DNA of 48,308 nt from an uncultured Acetatifactor sp. (GCA_910585615.1 CAJUFO010000005.1:59526-107833); one strand, 5' to 3'. Numbered from the stretch's first letter, positions 15,636 to 24,270 are shown. A program made the numbers and translations. Notes: generated by a model from the sequence alone, not told the origin.

Positions 15636-17429
15636 CTATGCCTCTTTCTTCTTCACGATGGCATACGCATAGGTGCAGATCACCGGCACATCGATGCAGT
15701 AGATCCGGATTTCATAGACCCCTTCCTTTGCGGGCGCCGTGTAGACGCCGTCCGATGTTATCTCGCCGCTCCCCGGCTCCGTCAGCTCATAGGCCACGCT
15801 GCAGCTGTCCATATTGTTGTACTGCACATGGAAATAATGGCTCTCCCTTGTGCCCATCACCACCGTAGGCGTATCCACGCTGATGCTCTTCCCGCTGTGG
15901 TCCTCCATCAGCCCCAGGTCATTGCCTGCCGGGAACCGGATCGCCACCCAGCGGTAGGTCAGCACCAGATAGTCCACATTCTCCAGGAGCTGTACGGCCA
16001 CCACGAAGCTCCCCTTGTCGTTCATCACCCGCACCGCCGTCTCCGCGTCCACCGCCATGGAGCCCTCCTTCTGGAACAGCTGCGGGCTTCCGTAGATCGT
16101 GTTCCTGGCGCTGCTCCCTAAGGCCGGGTCGTCGGTGATGTACTCATAGCCGATGCTCACGTACACATTCCCGCTGCCCAGGCCATGCATGATCTCGCCG
16201 GAGTAGCGGATGTCCCCTTTCCTCGCCGACTCTCCTAAGGGGATCTCCAGGACACCTGTGGCCACCTCCGGTATCCGGCTGCCCGGAGCCACGAAATTCT
16301 GGTTCTGCAGGCGCTGCGGATAGAAGTCCCTCTCCTTCTCCAATGTGGGCTCCTTGATGAAATACTCCAGGTATTCGTTCCGGAGCATCTCCTGGGCCGG
16401 CGCCGTGATATAGGCCTTCACGCCCCTCTCGATGACATCTTCTATGATATAGGCGTTCTCCGTCCGCACCAGCTTTAGATCCGCCAGGCGTATGTAGTCC
16501 CGGACCTCCCCCATGCTCTTCATCTCCAGGCTCATGCGGCCGATCTCCCGGCTGACCAGCTCCCGGGGGCGGCAGTCCTCCAGCATGACCCGGATCGAGC
16601 ACCCCGAGGGCAGCTCCTGGGCGATTCCGTTCACATGCACCCTGGCCGTGCCGCTTTTTTGCAGGATAGTGGTGTCCAGCATGGTCACGTCCTGGACGGT
16701 GAGCCAGTACTCCTTCGTCAGGCTCTCCCCCTCCACAAGGGACACATCCGAAAACCCCACCTCCACCTCATGCTTCCCCTCCGGCGTCAGGAACACCGGA
16801 ACCTGCAGCGTCCCCTGGTAGCTCAGGGACTTCTGGGCCGGGGAATGCTTCTCCACCCGGGCCTCCAGCCGCACGTTCCTGCCCTTGCAGACCGTGGCCG
16901 GCATCACCAGCCGCACCGTAAAGTCCTGGTCCTCGTAGAGGACAGTGTCCGTCAGAAATTCCGTCTCCATCCGGTATCCGCCGGCCGCCTCCTCCCGCTC
17001 CATCAAGAACAGCTGGAAGTTCTCGCTGATCCGGTTGTACTCATATTCCTGGCCGTCCTCCCCGGTGCCCGGATTCATCGTATATACCGCGTGGACCGGG
17101 TCCTCCCTGTAGCGCAGGCAGAGGCTGGCCATATTGCTGTGCAGGGACTCAAAGCCCTCCATGGCGGACAGCTTCTTTACCACCGAGGACTCCATGATGA
17201 TCTCCCGTCCCACGCCGTCCACCGCTACCCCGCTCTCGATCAGGACGGACAAGTCGTCCAAGCTGAACACGCCGAACCCGCAGACCACGCCGCTGCCGTA
17301 CATCAGGCTGTTGATGAATCTTCTCTTGTTGTTGAAATATGTCTGCTCCGCCTGGAAATCAGAGGAGGTCAGCATCTTTCCGGAATAATAGCGGTTCCGC
17401 TCGAATGGGTATAGTTTCGTATTGTTCAT
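15636..17429 (-). CDS. Large CIS-associated protein with RYYSGK...DFQAEQ motif
   Basis: A 597-residue protein, first gene of the visible CIS operon. The N-terminus has NRYYSGKMLTSSDFQAEQTY followed by FNNKRRFINSLMYGSGVVCG. Similar 'RY(F/Y)xGKLLTxxDFxxEQ' openings occur in uncharacterised proteins of CIS clusters. Several beta-rich domains follow, and the end (GSGEITSDGVYTAPAKEGVY) resembles an Ig-like bacterial fold. There is no signal peptide. An upstream in-frame start at 17630 exists, but the ATG at 17429 follows AGGAAGGG and matches the motif's usual distance from the N-terminus. It may be a structural or fibre-like particle component. Confidence 0.75.
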   Translation of the reverse strand: MNNTKLYPFERNRYYSGKMLTSSDFQAEQTYFNNKRRFINSLMYGSGVVCGFGVFSLDDLSVLIESGVAVDGVGREIIMESSVVKKLSAMEGFESLHSNMASLCLRYREDPVHAVYTMNPGTGEDGQEYEYNRISENFQLFLMEREEAAGGYRMETEFLTDTVLYEDQDFTVRLVMPATVCKGRNVRLEARVEKHSPAQKSLSYQGTLQVPVFLTPEGKHEVEVGFSDVSLVEGESLTKEYWLTVQDVTMLDTTILQKSGTARVHVNGIAQELPSGCSIRVMLEDCRPRELVSREIGRMSLEMKSMGEVRDYIRLADLKLVRTENAYIIEDVIERGVKAYITAPAQEMLRNEYLEYFIKEPTLEKERDFYPQRLQNQNFVAPGSRIPEVATGVLEIPLGESARKGDIRYSGEIMHGLGSGNVYVSIGYEYITDDPALGSSARNTIYGSPQLFQKEGSMAVDAETAVRVMNDKGSFVVAVQLLENVDYLVLTYRWVAIRFPAGNDLGLMEDHSGKSISVDTPTVVMGTRESHYFHVQYNNMDSCSVAYELTEPGSGEITSDGVYTAPAKEGVYEIRIYCIDVPVICTYAYAIVKKKEA

Positions 17430-17748
17430 GGCCTTTCCCTTCCTGATGTATGTGCTGTTTGGTATAAATTCTATCAAACCCCTTTTGAAAAAGCCACTAC
17501 TCAAAAAGGTAGTCGATTGGGGAGCGCGGCTGTATGACAGGTCCATGCCGCTATGTTCCAGTATACTGATTCGCCCCGTTTTTTCCATAATGGCGGCACG
17601 AATCGTTAAAATCCGTCCCGAATCGCCCAAACCCTCCTACAGCCATTTTGAGCCATTTCATAGATGGCCCTCGCTTTTCTCAGCGTTTTATGCTATGATA
17701 CAGTGGGTGCACGGGAGTCAGGATTTTTCAGAGTAAAGGGGGCTTTCC
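17430..17748. promoter_or_regulatory. Divergent regulatory region between the CIS operon and the LytTR/GHKL pair
   Basis: A 319-bp stretch between the CIS operon (leftward) and the LytTR regulator (rightward). It holds a tandem 10-bp repeat at 17641-17660 (AGCCATTTTG, AGCCATTTCA), an imperfect inverted repeat around ACTACTCAAAAAGGTAGT near 17495, and an extended -10 candidate (TGCTATGAT) at about 17689-17697 for the plus strand. For the minus strand, TAGAAT at about 17469-17474, with a weak TGGCTT 17 bases before it, could be the CIS promoter. LytTR proteins usually bind paired short direct repeats, so the tandem repeat is a candidate site. Confidence 0.5.
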
Positions 17749-18462
17749 ATGAGAATCGCCATCGTGGATGATATTGCGTCAGAACGGCAGACCTTGCGGG
17801 ACGGGCTGGATGGGCAGCTTTCCCGCCTTTCCCTGGATGCCCTGGTCTGGGGCTTTGGTTCCGGCGCGGAGTTCCTCGCCGCTGCTGAGAAAGAACGGTT
17901 CGACCTGGTGTTCCTTGACATTTACATGGGGGACGAGAACGGGGTGGATACGGCCGAGGCGCTGCGCCGCTTTGACAGGGACTGCCTGCTGGTGTTCACC
18001 ACCACCTCCACCGACCATGCCCTGGACGGCTTCCGCGTGAGGGCGTTCCATTATCTGGTAAAGCCCTGGACGGACGGGGACCTGGCCGCTCTGTTCGACG
18101 AGATCGTCAGGCGGCTTCCCGCTGACGACAGGTATATTGAGGTGAATGCCACGGGCGGCGCCGTCCGTCTGCGCTACCGGGAGATCCTTTACGCGGAGCA
18201 CCACCAGCACCGCATACATATATACAGGGCGGACGGACAGGAAACCGTGACCCGCCAGACCTTTCGAGAATTCAGCGCCAGCCTTGGGGACGGATGCTTC
18301 TTCCGGTGCAGCCGGGGCGTGATCGTGAACCTGGGGCATGTGGCGGATTTTAACGGCATGGACTTTGTCCTGAAAGACGGGAAGAGGGTTCCTGTCAGCC
18401 GCGACCTTGCAAAAGCCGCAAGGATGGCTTTCGGCGATTTCCTCTTCGGAAAGGGGAATTAG
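17749..18462 (+). CDS. LytTR-family response regulator
   Basis: A 237-residue response regulator. Receiver domain at ~1-120 (MRIAIVDDIASERQTL; phospho-acceptor Asp in FDLVFLDIYMGDENG; switch Thr in FTTTSTDHAL; YLVKPW). LytTR DNA-binding domain at ~130-235 (IEVNATGGAVRLRYREILYAE, then FFRCSRGVIVNL). It is encoded two bases upstream of a GHKL kinase and divergently from the CIS operon. By family it should activate promoters with paired direct repeats. The adjacent CIS operon is the obvious candidate target, but this is inferred from position. Confidence 0.93.
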   Translation: MRIAIVDDIASERQTLRDGLDGQLSRLSLDALVWGFGSGAEFLAAAEKERFDLVFLDIYMGDENGVDTAEALRRFDRDCLLVFTTTSTDHALDGFRVRAFHYLVKPWTDGDLAALFDEIVRRLPADDRYIEVNATGGAVRLRYREILYAEHHQHRIHIYRADGQETVTRQTFREFSASLGDGCFFRCSRGVIVNLGHVADFNGMDFVLKDGKRVPVSRDLAKAARMAFGDFLFGKGN

Positions 18463-18464
18463 AG

Positions 18465-19778
18465 ATGGGGGAATTTTTACGTCCTGTACTGGAGCTGATG
18501 GTCCTGCTGCCGGGCATGCTGCTGGCCTATCTGCCCATGAAGCAGTATCTGCGGATGCGTCCCGCTGTCCTGACAGCGGTGGCTGTCCCTCTGGCGCTCC
18601 TCCTCTGCCTGGCAGGCGGCGCCGTCGGCTGCTTTTTCCATGTGGATACGGTCTGGCTGTTTTTCCCTGCCGCTGCCGTCATGGGTTTTTTCTATATCCA
18701 TACGCTGCAGATCACCCGGTGGAAGTCTGTCAGCGTCTTCCTTGCCGTATGCGGCGTGTTCTGCTGCCTGGGCAGCGCCGCCATTGCGGTGAGCGGCATC
18801 CTGAATCCGGGAAAGCCCGTGCTGCCCCTTTCCTTAAGCGGCGCCCTGTTCTGGCTCGTGGTATGCTGCCTGTCCGTCCTGGCCGTATGGCATCCCACCA
18901 CCCATGCCGCAAGGCAGCTTCTGGAAGAGGAAGCCTTTGCCCAGACCTGGTATGTGTTCTGGATCGTGCCGCTTCTGTTCGTCGGTCTGAACCTTTCCAT
19001 GGTCCCCAGGAATCCGTGGATTCTGGAACAGGGACGGCTGAGGCAGCTCTATCTCCTGTTCAGCCTTGCTCTCCTGATCCTGCTCCTGTCGTTCTATGTG
19101 CTCTTTTACCTCATGGCATCCAGCCTGAACCGCAATGACCGCCTGCGGCGGGAGAACCATCTCCTGTCCATGCAGCAGGCGCGGTACGACAGCCTCCGCG
19201 CCGCCATTGAGCAGACGCGCCATGCCAGGCACGATATGCGCCACCATCTCCACATCCTCCAGAGCTTCGCCGCCCAGGGGAACTGGGAGGGCCTGGCGGG
19301 ATACCTTGACGAAGTCCAGGGCAGCATCCCGGACGGCAGCCTATGTCTATGCGAAAATATGGCCGTGGACGGCGTGGCGGGGTATTTCGCGGCGCTTTAC
19401 CGGGAACAGGGCCTCCCGCTCACAATCGAGCTCGATCTGTCTCCCCAGGTTCCTGTACCGGAGACCGACCTTTGTTCCGTGCTGTCCAATCTGCTGGAAA
19501 ATGCCATGGAAGCAGGTCTGCGGACTGCCCCGGAAAGACGGCAGACCAAGGTACAGGCACGTCTCCATTCCGGCCACATGGTATTATTGTCCGTGGAGAA
19601 TGCCTATGATGGGAAGATCCGGGAAAAGGACGGCGTGTTCCTCTCCTCCAAGCGTCCGGGGGAGGGGGTGGGCCTGCAGGCCGTGCGCCATACTGCGGAG
19701 CGGAACGGGGGGTACAGCCGGTTCCTTTATGGGGACGGCGTCTTTACCGCGAATGTGATACTGCGGGGCGGGAAATAG
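18465..19778 (+). CDS. GHKL-family sensor histidine kinase
   Basis: A 437-residue membrane kinase. About six hydrophobic helices occupy residues 1-225, then a linker and a phospho-acceptor region with HARHDMRHHLHILQSF. An ATPase domain of the GHKL type follows, with the N-box LCSVLSNLLENAMEAG and a late glycine box GVGLQAVRHTAERNGG. This AgrC/ComD-like layout often senses peptides, but no agrB or agrD-like peptide gene is seen next to it. It starts two bases after the regulator's stop, so the two form one operon. Confidence 0.92.
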   Translation: MGEFLRPVLELMVLLPGMLLAYLPMKQYLRMRPAVLTAVAVPLALLLCLAGGAVGCFFHVDTVWLFFPAAAVMGFFYIHTLQITRWKSVSVFLAVCGVFCCLGSAAIAVSGILNPGKPVLPLSLSGALFWLVVCCLSVLAVWHPTTHAARQLLEEEAFAQTWYVFWIVPLLFVGLNLSMVPRNPWILEQGRLRQLYLLFSLALLILLLSFYVLFYLMASSLNRNDRLRRENHLLSMQQARYDSLRAAIEQTRHARHDMRHHLHILQSFAAQGNWEGLAGYLDEVQGSIPDGSLCLCENMAVDGVAGYFAALYREQGLPLTIELDLSPQVPVPETDLCSVLSNLLENAMEAGLRTAPERRQTKVQARLHSGHMVLLSVENAYDGKIREKDGVFLSSKRPGEGVGLQAVRHTAERNGGYSRFLYGDGVFTANVILRGGK

Positions 19779-20109
19779 CGGCTTCTGCAGGTTTGTCGTT
19801 TTTCTATCCTGTCCTGGTACTGGGGCGGAAACGCGAAATTGCTCCTTTTATCAAGTTGATACATACTTTTGCTCCTAAGCTGATAATAGGGACGGCTCTG
19901 CGTGCCCTATTACCGCAAAATTACTATATAGTATGCTGCAAAATCGGATTCGTTGATTATCGCAGGGCGGGGCTGCCTGTGGGCATATGCCATATAACAT
20001 TGAATGCTGCCTAATGTAATCATGCGCTTGAACCAGTCAGCGTTATGCAGTCTGGTTCATGGCAAGTGAAATCGTTATGCGTCATAAATCGCATCCTGCG
20101 CTTTTTCCA
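19779..20109. other. Intergenic region with two hairpins
   Basis: No convincing gene here. Two stem-loops lie between the convergent kinase and nucleotidyltransferase genes: 19887-19913 (arms AATAGGG/CCCTATT, extended by ACG/CGT across a one-base bulge) and 20030-20058 (GAACCAG/CTGGTTC with a 15-base loop). Neither is followed by a T-run, so classical intrinsic termination is not shown. They may still end one or both convergent transcripts. A 73-codon open frame at 19793-20014 has no ribosome binding site and is probably not translated. Confidence 0.45.
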
Positions 20110-20919
20110 TCAGCGCATGGCGTATACCAGTGTTCTGAACGCGGCCTCCAAAGGTTCCCAATCCGGGTTCCGGTCATCCTTCATGGATTCCACAAGTTCT
20201 TTATAGTATGCCAGCTTTTCTTCTATATATTGGTTGATTTTTTCCATCCTCGGCGCCTTGTCCGATTCGGACATCTGAACCTTCCTGGCCAGCAGCTCCT
20301 CCACTGCCGTCTTCATCCCGTCTTCCAGGACTGCATGGCATAGTTCCTCGAAGAGTACCGGCGGCGGGCATTTCCGCTCCTCAATCCATTTGCAGGCCAG
20401 GATCGGCCGGAGCACATAGAAGTACTTTTTGTACTTCACCATGCTGTCCAGCAGGTAATCATGATAATTCTTATTGGCGGTTCCGTAATAGTGGTAGAGC
20501 GATGGCTTACAGGCAAAATAGTTCCCTGCCGCCTGGCTGTACAGCTTCCGCCACTCCTCGGTGGTGTAATATACCACCGGCGAATTGCTCCATTCAAACA
20601 GAGTGGCATTGGACTTGTGGAAATGCTGCAGCGCCTTCTTTATGTCCCAGCCATTGATATCGAGCACTTCATTCAGCTCCCAGTCGATAAAATCCTTTGT
20701 ATCACGCAGGGAAAGATAGAAATCCCTGTCCCTTACATAGATAAACCGCACATCGTAATCGCTGTCGGGGGACGCGAAGCCCCAGGCCCTGCTGCCGGAC
20801 TCCACCGCGTGCAGCACCCTGATGTTCTCTTTTTCTTCTATTTCTCTTAGCTTCAGGAGGACCAGCTCTTCCACCGGCCCCTGGAATTCTTCATATTTCA
20901 TCTCGAACCACTCTTTCAT
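20110..20919 (-). CDS. Nucleotidyltransferase of the YcgL/Nuc-transf type (second copy)
   Basis: A 269-residue protein with the polymerase-beta-type nucleotidyltransferase motif GSRAWGFASPDSDYDVRFIY (GSx10 DxD), followed by helices typical of the PF10127 family. The active-site acidic residues are present. It overlaps the end of the paralogous upstream gene by up to 29 bp. An alternative start at 20901 (MKYEEFQ) would shorten it by six residues; neither start has a strong ribosome site. It is part of a three-gene unit with another nucleotidyltransferase and a metallophosphoesterase. The substrate is unknown, and a role in RNA or protein nucleotidylation can only be guessed. Confidence 0.85.
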   Translation of the reverse strand: MKEWFEMKYEEFQGPVEELVLLKLREIEEKENIRVLHAVESGSRAWGFASPDSDYDVRFIYVRDRDFYLSLRDTKDFIDWELNEVLDINGWDIKKALQHFHKSNATLFEWSNSPVVYYTTEEWRKLYSQAAGNYFACKPSLYHYYGTANKNYHDYLLDSMVKYKKYFYVLRPILACKWIEERKCPPPVLFEELCHAVLEDGMKTAVEELLARKVQMSESDKAPRMEKINQYIEEKLAYYKELVESMKDDRNPDWEPLEAAFRTLVYAMR

Positions 20920-21910
20920 TGATGGTCATCACCAGCTCCTGCACCTTTTCCATATCCGGTTCTTCCGGCAAGTCCGTATTTTCCGCGGCATAGTGCAGTC
21001 TCTTTTCAAAATCCGTGAGCATTTCGTAGAAGCTCTCATGGAATGTCCCGTCCTCCTTCTGGTATTTTCCGAATCTGATGTCCATCAGGAGATTGTGCTC
21101 TTTTTCTCTGTAGGTATGAATCTCGCCCTTTTCCAGAATGTCTAGTGCCATCATAAACAGCCGAACCAAATGCATGGCATGCTTGTTCAGGTGCAGATCG
21201 TCCTTCTTTTTATTCCGCTTTCCTATTTTCTCATAGTCCCGGACTACATTGGCCATGGTGTTCCACATGCATTCGTAGTCTCTGAGCGGGTAGTGAGTCA
21301 TGCTGGCATTTACGAAGATTTCTGTGTCAAGCTCCGGGTTCACGGCTTTATCGATGAAGAGCTCCAAGCTGCCGTTTTCGAAATATCTGTAGCGGTGGTT
21401 GAAGTCATGCATGGCATTCCTTACGGAATTGAGGATGTGCTGCTCCTTTTCGCTCTGGGGGAATGTGTCCCTTGCAAGGGCGTTCTGGAGCCTGCGGAGC
21501 TGTGCGTCCGCGTATCCGCCAAAGGACTGGATGGCCCGCTTTGAGAGGAACAGCTTCCTGTTGTCCAAAAGCAATCGCCCGCTGTCATTGAGGTACAGGT
21601 AATGCTCCGGCTTCAGGCCCAGGAGCTCTATGGTGTTCGGGTTGCAGCCAAGCAGGAGCGTGACGATTTTGTTGAATGCATAGATCACGGTGTCGGTGTC
21701 TTCGTCCACGTATTGGTCGAACTGGGTCAGGCCAATCAAATCCGATTTGCGGTTCAGTGCAATTCCCCTGATGTCGATGTCGCTGGTTTCGATGTTGGTG
21801 CCGTAGGCGTAGCTGCCGGCCAGGCCCAGGAGAATCACATGCCTGCCCAAGTGCTTATTTGTTTTTATGAAGTTGTATTCTGTTTGCTGTAAAATCTCCC
21901 TGTATTCCAT
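20891..21910 (-). CDS. Nucleotidyltransferase of the YcgL/Nuc-transf type (first copy)
   Basis: A 339-residue protein with LGLAGSYAYGTNIETSDIDI as the nucleotidyltransferase motif (GSx10 DxD) near residue 30. It is longer than the neighbouring paralogue: a central helical part includes LLLGCNPNTIELLGL, and the C-terminus carries charged helices. It begins 25 bp after the metallophosphoesterase stop and overlaps the next gene, so the three are one operon. No membrane segment. Two diverged copies side by side suggest they act on related substrates or form a heteromer. Confidence 0.87.
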   Translation of the reverse strand: MEYREILQQTEYNFIKTNKHLGRHVILLGLAGSYAYGTNIETSDIDIRGIALNRKSDLIGLTQFDQYVDEDTDTVIYAFNKIVTLLLGCNPNTIELLGLKPEHYLYLNDSGRLLLDNRKLFLSKRAIQSFGGYADAQLRRLQNALARDTFPQSEKEQHILNSVRNAMHDFNHRYRYFENGSLELFIDKAVNPELDTEIFVNASMTHYPLRDYECMWNTMANVVRDYEKIGKRNKKKDDLHLNKHAMHLVRLFMMALDILEKGEIHTYREKEHNLLMDIRFGKYQKEDGTFHESFYEMLTDFEKRLHYAAENTDLPEEPDMEKVQELVMTINERVVRDEI

Positions 21911-21935
21911 GTCTGTATTTCTGCTCCCTGTGCGC

Positions 21936-22691
21936 TTATGAAATCCTTATAATCTGCTCATAAAGCAGTATCTCCTGGGCATTCACGTTCCGGTTGTCGT
22001 GGTAGTGGCCGAAGAACCATTTCCTGAAGCTTGTGTTCTGCCGGATTTCTTCCAGATATGCGGTCAGGGTGTCGGGCCTGTACAGTTTTCCGCCCAGCAG
22101 GATCTGGGTGCTGGACGCGCAGCAGTGGGTCACGATGAAATCCACTTTGTTGCCATGCGCCGCCAGGTTCCTGCGCCCCTCCTCCGTCTCCTCCTCTGTG
22201 GGAAGCTCCTGGCTCCACCAGCTCACATGGTTGATGCGGTATGGGCGCCAGTCCTGGTCCAGCATCCGCTTCTTTCTCTTAAAATCGGGACCCTCCGGCT
22301 CCAGGATGCCTCCGTCAATGTCATGGCTGCTGGCCCCGCCAAAGGTGAAGATGCTTTTCCCATCTATCTCGAATACCTGGCCCCGCATCATGTGAATGAC
22401 GGACGGCCTGATTTTATGGACCTTTCCGCCATGCCATTCTTCTACAGGGTATGCGTAGAGCCTGTCGAAATTCTCATGGTTGCCGTCCACGAACAGTGTG
22501 GTAAAGGGCTTGCCCTCCAGCCAGTCACACAGGTGCTTCTCCTCCTTATTTTCTCCGCCCTGGTTCCAGACTCCGCCGAAGTCTCCGCAAATGATTACGT
22601 AGTCTTCCTTTGTCATTCCTTTCTGCTCCGGGAATATTCGGGTGCTGAATCTCCTGAAGTCCTGGTGGCAGTCTCCGGTGATATAAATCAT
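21936..22691 (-). CDS. Calcineurin-like metallophosphoesterase
   Basis: A 251-residue phosphoesterase. Metal-binding motifs in order: ITGDCHQDF (D-x-H), IICGDFGGVWN (GDxxD-like), FVDGNHENFDRL (GNHE), IVTHCC and FGHYHDN (GHxH). All key His, Asp and Asn residues are present, so it should be active. It is first in the operon with the two nucleotidyltransferases, and might remove or edit what they add. No signal peptide. GGGAAG lies upstream of the ATG. Confidence 0.9.
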   Translation of the reverse strand: MIYITGDCHQDFRRFSTRIFPEQKGMTKEDYVIICGDFGGVWNQGGENKEEKHLCDWLEGKPFTTLFVDGNHENFDRLYAYPVEEWHGGKVHKIRPSVIHMMRGQVFEIDGKSIFTFGGASSHDIDGGILEPEGPDFKRKKRMLDQDWRPYRINHVSWWSQELPTEEETEEGRRNLAAHGNKVDFIVTHCCASSTQILLGGKLYRPDTLTAYLEEIRQNTSFRKWFFGHYHDNRNVNAQEILLYEQIIRIS

Positions 22692-22740
22692 GCTTTGTCA
22701 CTTCCCTTCGGATGGCCAGACGTAAAACCGCCGGAGCAGC

Positions 22741-23233
22741 CTACGTCAGCGCCTCCATTTGCCGCCTTAATTCATTCCAATCTGCTACAGTCAGGATATT
22801 TTTAGCTGTGGAATGCCCTTTTTCCATGAAATGACTTTCTTCCATGGATTGCCCTTCTTCCATTTTATACGGCATGTCGACAGCTCCTATGTACCATACT
22901 GGCAGCAGGCCCGCATTCAAGGAGCCTTTCACATCGCATTCAAACTGATCCCCGATGTACCAGACTTCATCCGGTGGCAATCCGGCTTTCTCCAAGGCCA
23001 AATCAAATATCCTTTTATTTGGTTTGCGTTTTATGCCCTCTGTGGGCGTTCCCAGAGCGGCAGCATTCCAGAATACTGTATCAGTTTCAGTGTTTCTCAG
23101 TGCGATTTCTATCCCCAGTGATTCATAAAGTAGCATGCTGTAAGACAGCCGCTGTTCCCTTTATTCCATCAAATCTCTGCTCTGCAATCAGGGTCTGTCC
23201 ATAGTCAAATAGTATCATTTGGGGTGTTTTCAT
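22741..23233 (-). pseudogene. HAD-family hydrolase, broken by two internal deletions
   Basis: An ATG at 23233 opens a frame carrying HAD motif I (MILFDYGQTLIAEQRFDGIKG), which ends at a TGA after about 36 codons. The next part continues in another frame from LLYESLGIEIALRN, and jumps straight from GTPTEGI to KRKPNKRIFDLALEKAGL and the motif IV region VWYIGDQFECDVKG. Compared with the ~230-residue family, about 55 residues are missing at the first joint and about 50 at the second, including the motif II/cap region. A short repeat (MEEGQS, MEESHF, MEKGHS) is inserted near the end. The gene is therefore not expected to be functional. Confidence 0.8.
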
Positions 23234-23254
23234 GTGATTTTTCTCAATTCCCTT

Positions 23255-23479
23255 CTACAGGCTCAGGACACGCGCCTGAAATTCTTCCTTGCTTTCCAAA
23301 ATTTCGTAAGGTTCATATTCTCCATAGGCACTGGGACGGCTGATTGTAACAAGCAGCACGCCATTCTCTCCTATTTGTTTTTGTAGCTTTTCCGTAAAAT
23401 CTGCTAATGCTTTCCCATGCCTGGTCTTTACTGCAATACACCCTCTTTTATCAAATTCTTTTGCAATGAGATAACACAT
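23255..23479 (-). CDS. DUF6718-like small protein
   Basis: A 74-residue protein from MCYLIAKEFDKRGCIAVKTR, containing ALADFTEKLQKQIGENGVLL and ending EEFQARVLSL. I believe it matches DUF6718, a small clostridial family without known function. The ATG at 23479 is chosen because AGGAGG lies 8-9 bases before it; a longer open frame upstream has no such site and overlaps the CPBP gene. It may be soluble and cytoplasmic. Confidence 0.6.
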   Translation of the reverse strand: MCYLIAKEFDKRGCIAVKTRHGKALADFTEKLQKQIGENGVLLVTISRPSAYGEYEPYEILESKEEFQARVLSL

Positions 23480-23565
23480 GAATGAACACCTCCTCAAACT
23501 GCTGCTCGCTTGGTATTTTACCACTCTCATACTCACTTCGCAATTTGTATAAAAAGACGGAGCGG

Positions 23566-24270
23566 TCAGGTAAATGCTTCCAGCATCCAGTCGTAATAAA
23601 AATGGGCAAGGATGGGATTCCATACAGTCCCGCTTCTTCTAAGCATCACTGAGAACAGTATGCCGTAGGTAAAAGCAGATATGCTTTGGGTCAGGATTCC
23701 CATCCAATCGAACTGGCCGTACAAGAGCAGTTTTATAAAATAGGCCGGCCAATGGAGCGTTGCGAACAGGAATGCGGATGAAATCAGCGCCGCTTTATCG
23801 GAGCGGACTTTCCGCAGCAGATTATATCCCCAGCCGCGGAATACGGCTTCCTCCCCAATCCCCACAAGCAGGAGCTTGATTGTCAGGAGCAGGAGAGGTT
23901 CTCTGGTCATGTGCCAGGAGCCGTAGTTTACAGCCATCGCTGCCAGGGCATATGCTGTAGTCAGCGCCAGAAAGGCCAGAAAGACCGGCTCCGCCTTTGG
24001 CATGGAGAATAATTGCTTTCTGCCCCATGTGAGGCTCCTGTCGAATCTATAGGTCAAAAGAAACGCCGGGAGCATCCAGAGGATTCTGCTGAAGTAAGCG
24101 TACAGATATTTGCCAAATCTATATCTGTCTGCCGGGAAAAGGCAAGCACTATAATTCCAGGCATCCGTCACTATCGCCCACAGGACAATGAATCCTACCA
24201 TGGACAAAAGGGCTGACAGAGTCTGCTTTTTGCCATATTCTCTTTGGTGTAAGATTTCTTTGGATTCCAT
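23566..24270 (-). CDS. CPBP-family intramembrane metalloprotease
   Basis: A 234-residue membrane protein with about six hydrophobic helices. The CPBP (Abi, Rce1-like) motifs are present: EEAVFRGWGYNLL (motif 1, with the Glu pair and Arg), FATLHWPAYFI (motif 2 His) and HFYYDWML (motif 3). The family includes glutamic intramembrane endopeptidases, some tied to bacteriocin maturation or self-immunity; no bacteriocin gene is seen nearby. AAGGAAG precedes the ATG. Confidence 0.88.
   Translation of the reverse strand: MESKEILHQREYGKKQTLSALLSMVGFIVLWAIVTDAWNYSACLFPADRYRFGKYLYAYFSRILWMLPAFLLTYRFDRSLTWGRKQLFSMPKAEPVFLAFLALTTAYALAAMAVNYGSWHMTREPLLLLTIKLLLVGIGEEAVFRGWGYNLLRKVRSDKAALISSAFLFATLHWPAYFIKLLLYGQFDWMGILTQSISAFTYGILFSVMLRRSGTVWNPILAHFYYDWMLEAFT

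Noticed and set aside
1728..17414. Many long open frames on the plus strand opposite the CIS genes (for example 1728-2798, 8815-9870, 12049-13923, 14089-15507)
   Set aside because: They mirror GC-rich minus-strand genes, lack ribosome binding sites, and read as Pro/Leu/His/Arg-rich sequence with no recognisable domains.
1..17429. Prophage
   Set aside because: Tail-like genes are present but there is no capsid, portal, terminase, integrase or lysis gene in the window. DUF4255, DUF4280 and DUF6760-type genes point to a contractile injection system.
19793..20014. 73-codon plus-strand open frame after the histidine kinase
   Set aside because: No ribosome binding site, no family pattern, and it overlaps a stem-loop.
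20110..22691. CBASS-type cyclic nucleotide defence system
   Set aside because: The nucleotidyltransferases look like the YcgL/PF10127 type and not CD-NTases, and no effector or Cap gene is next to them.
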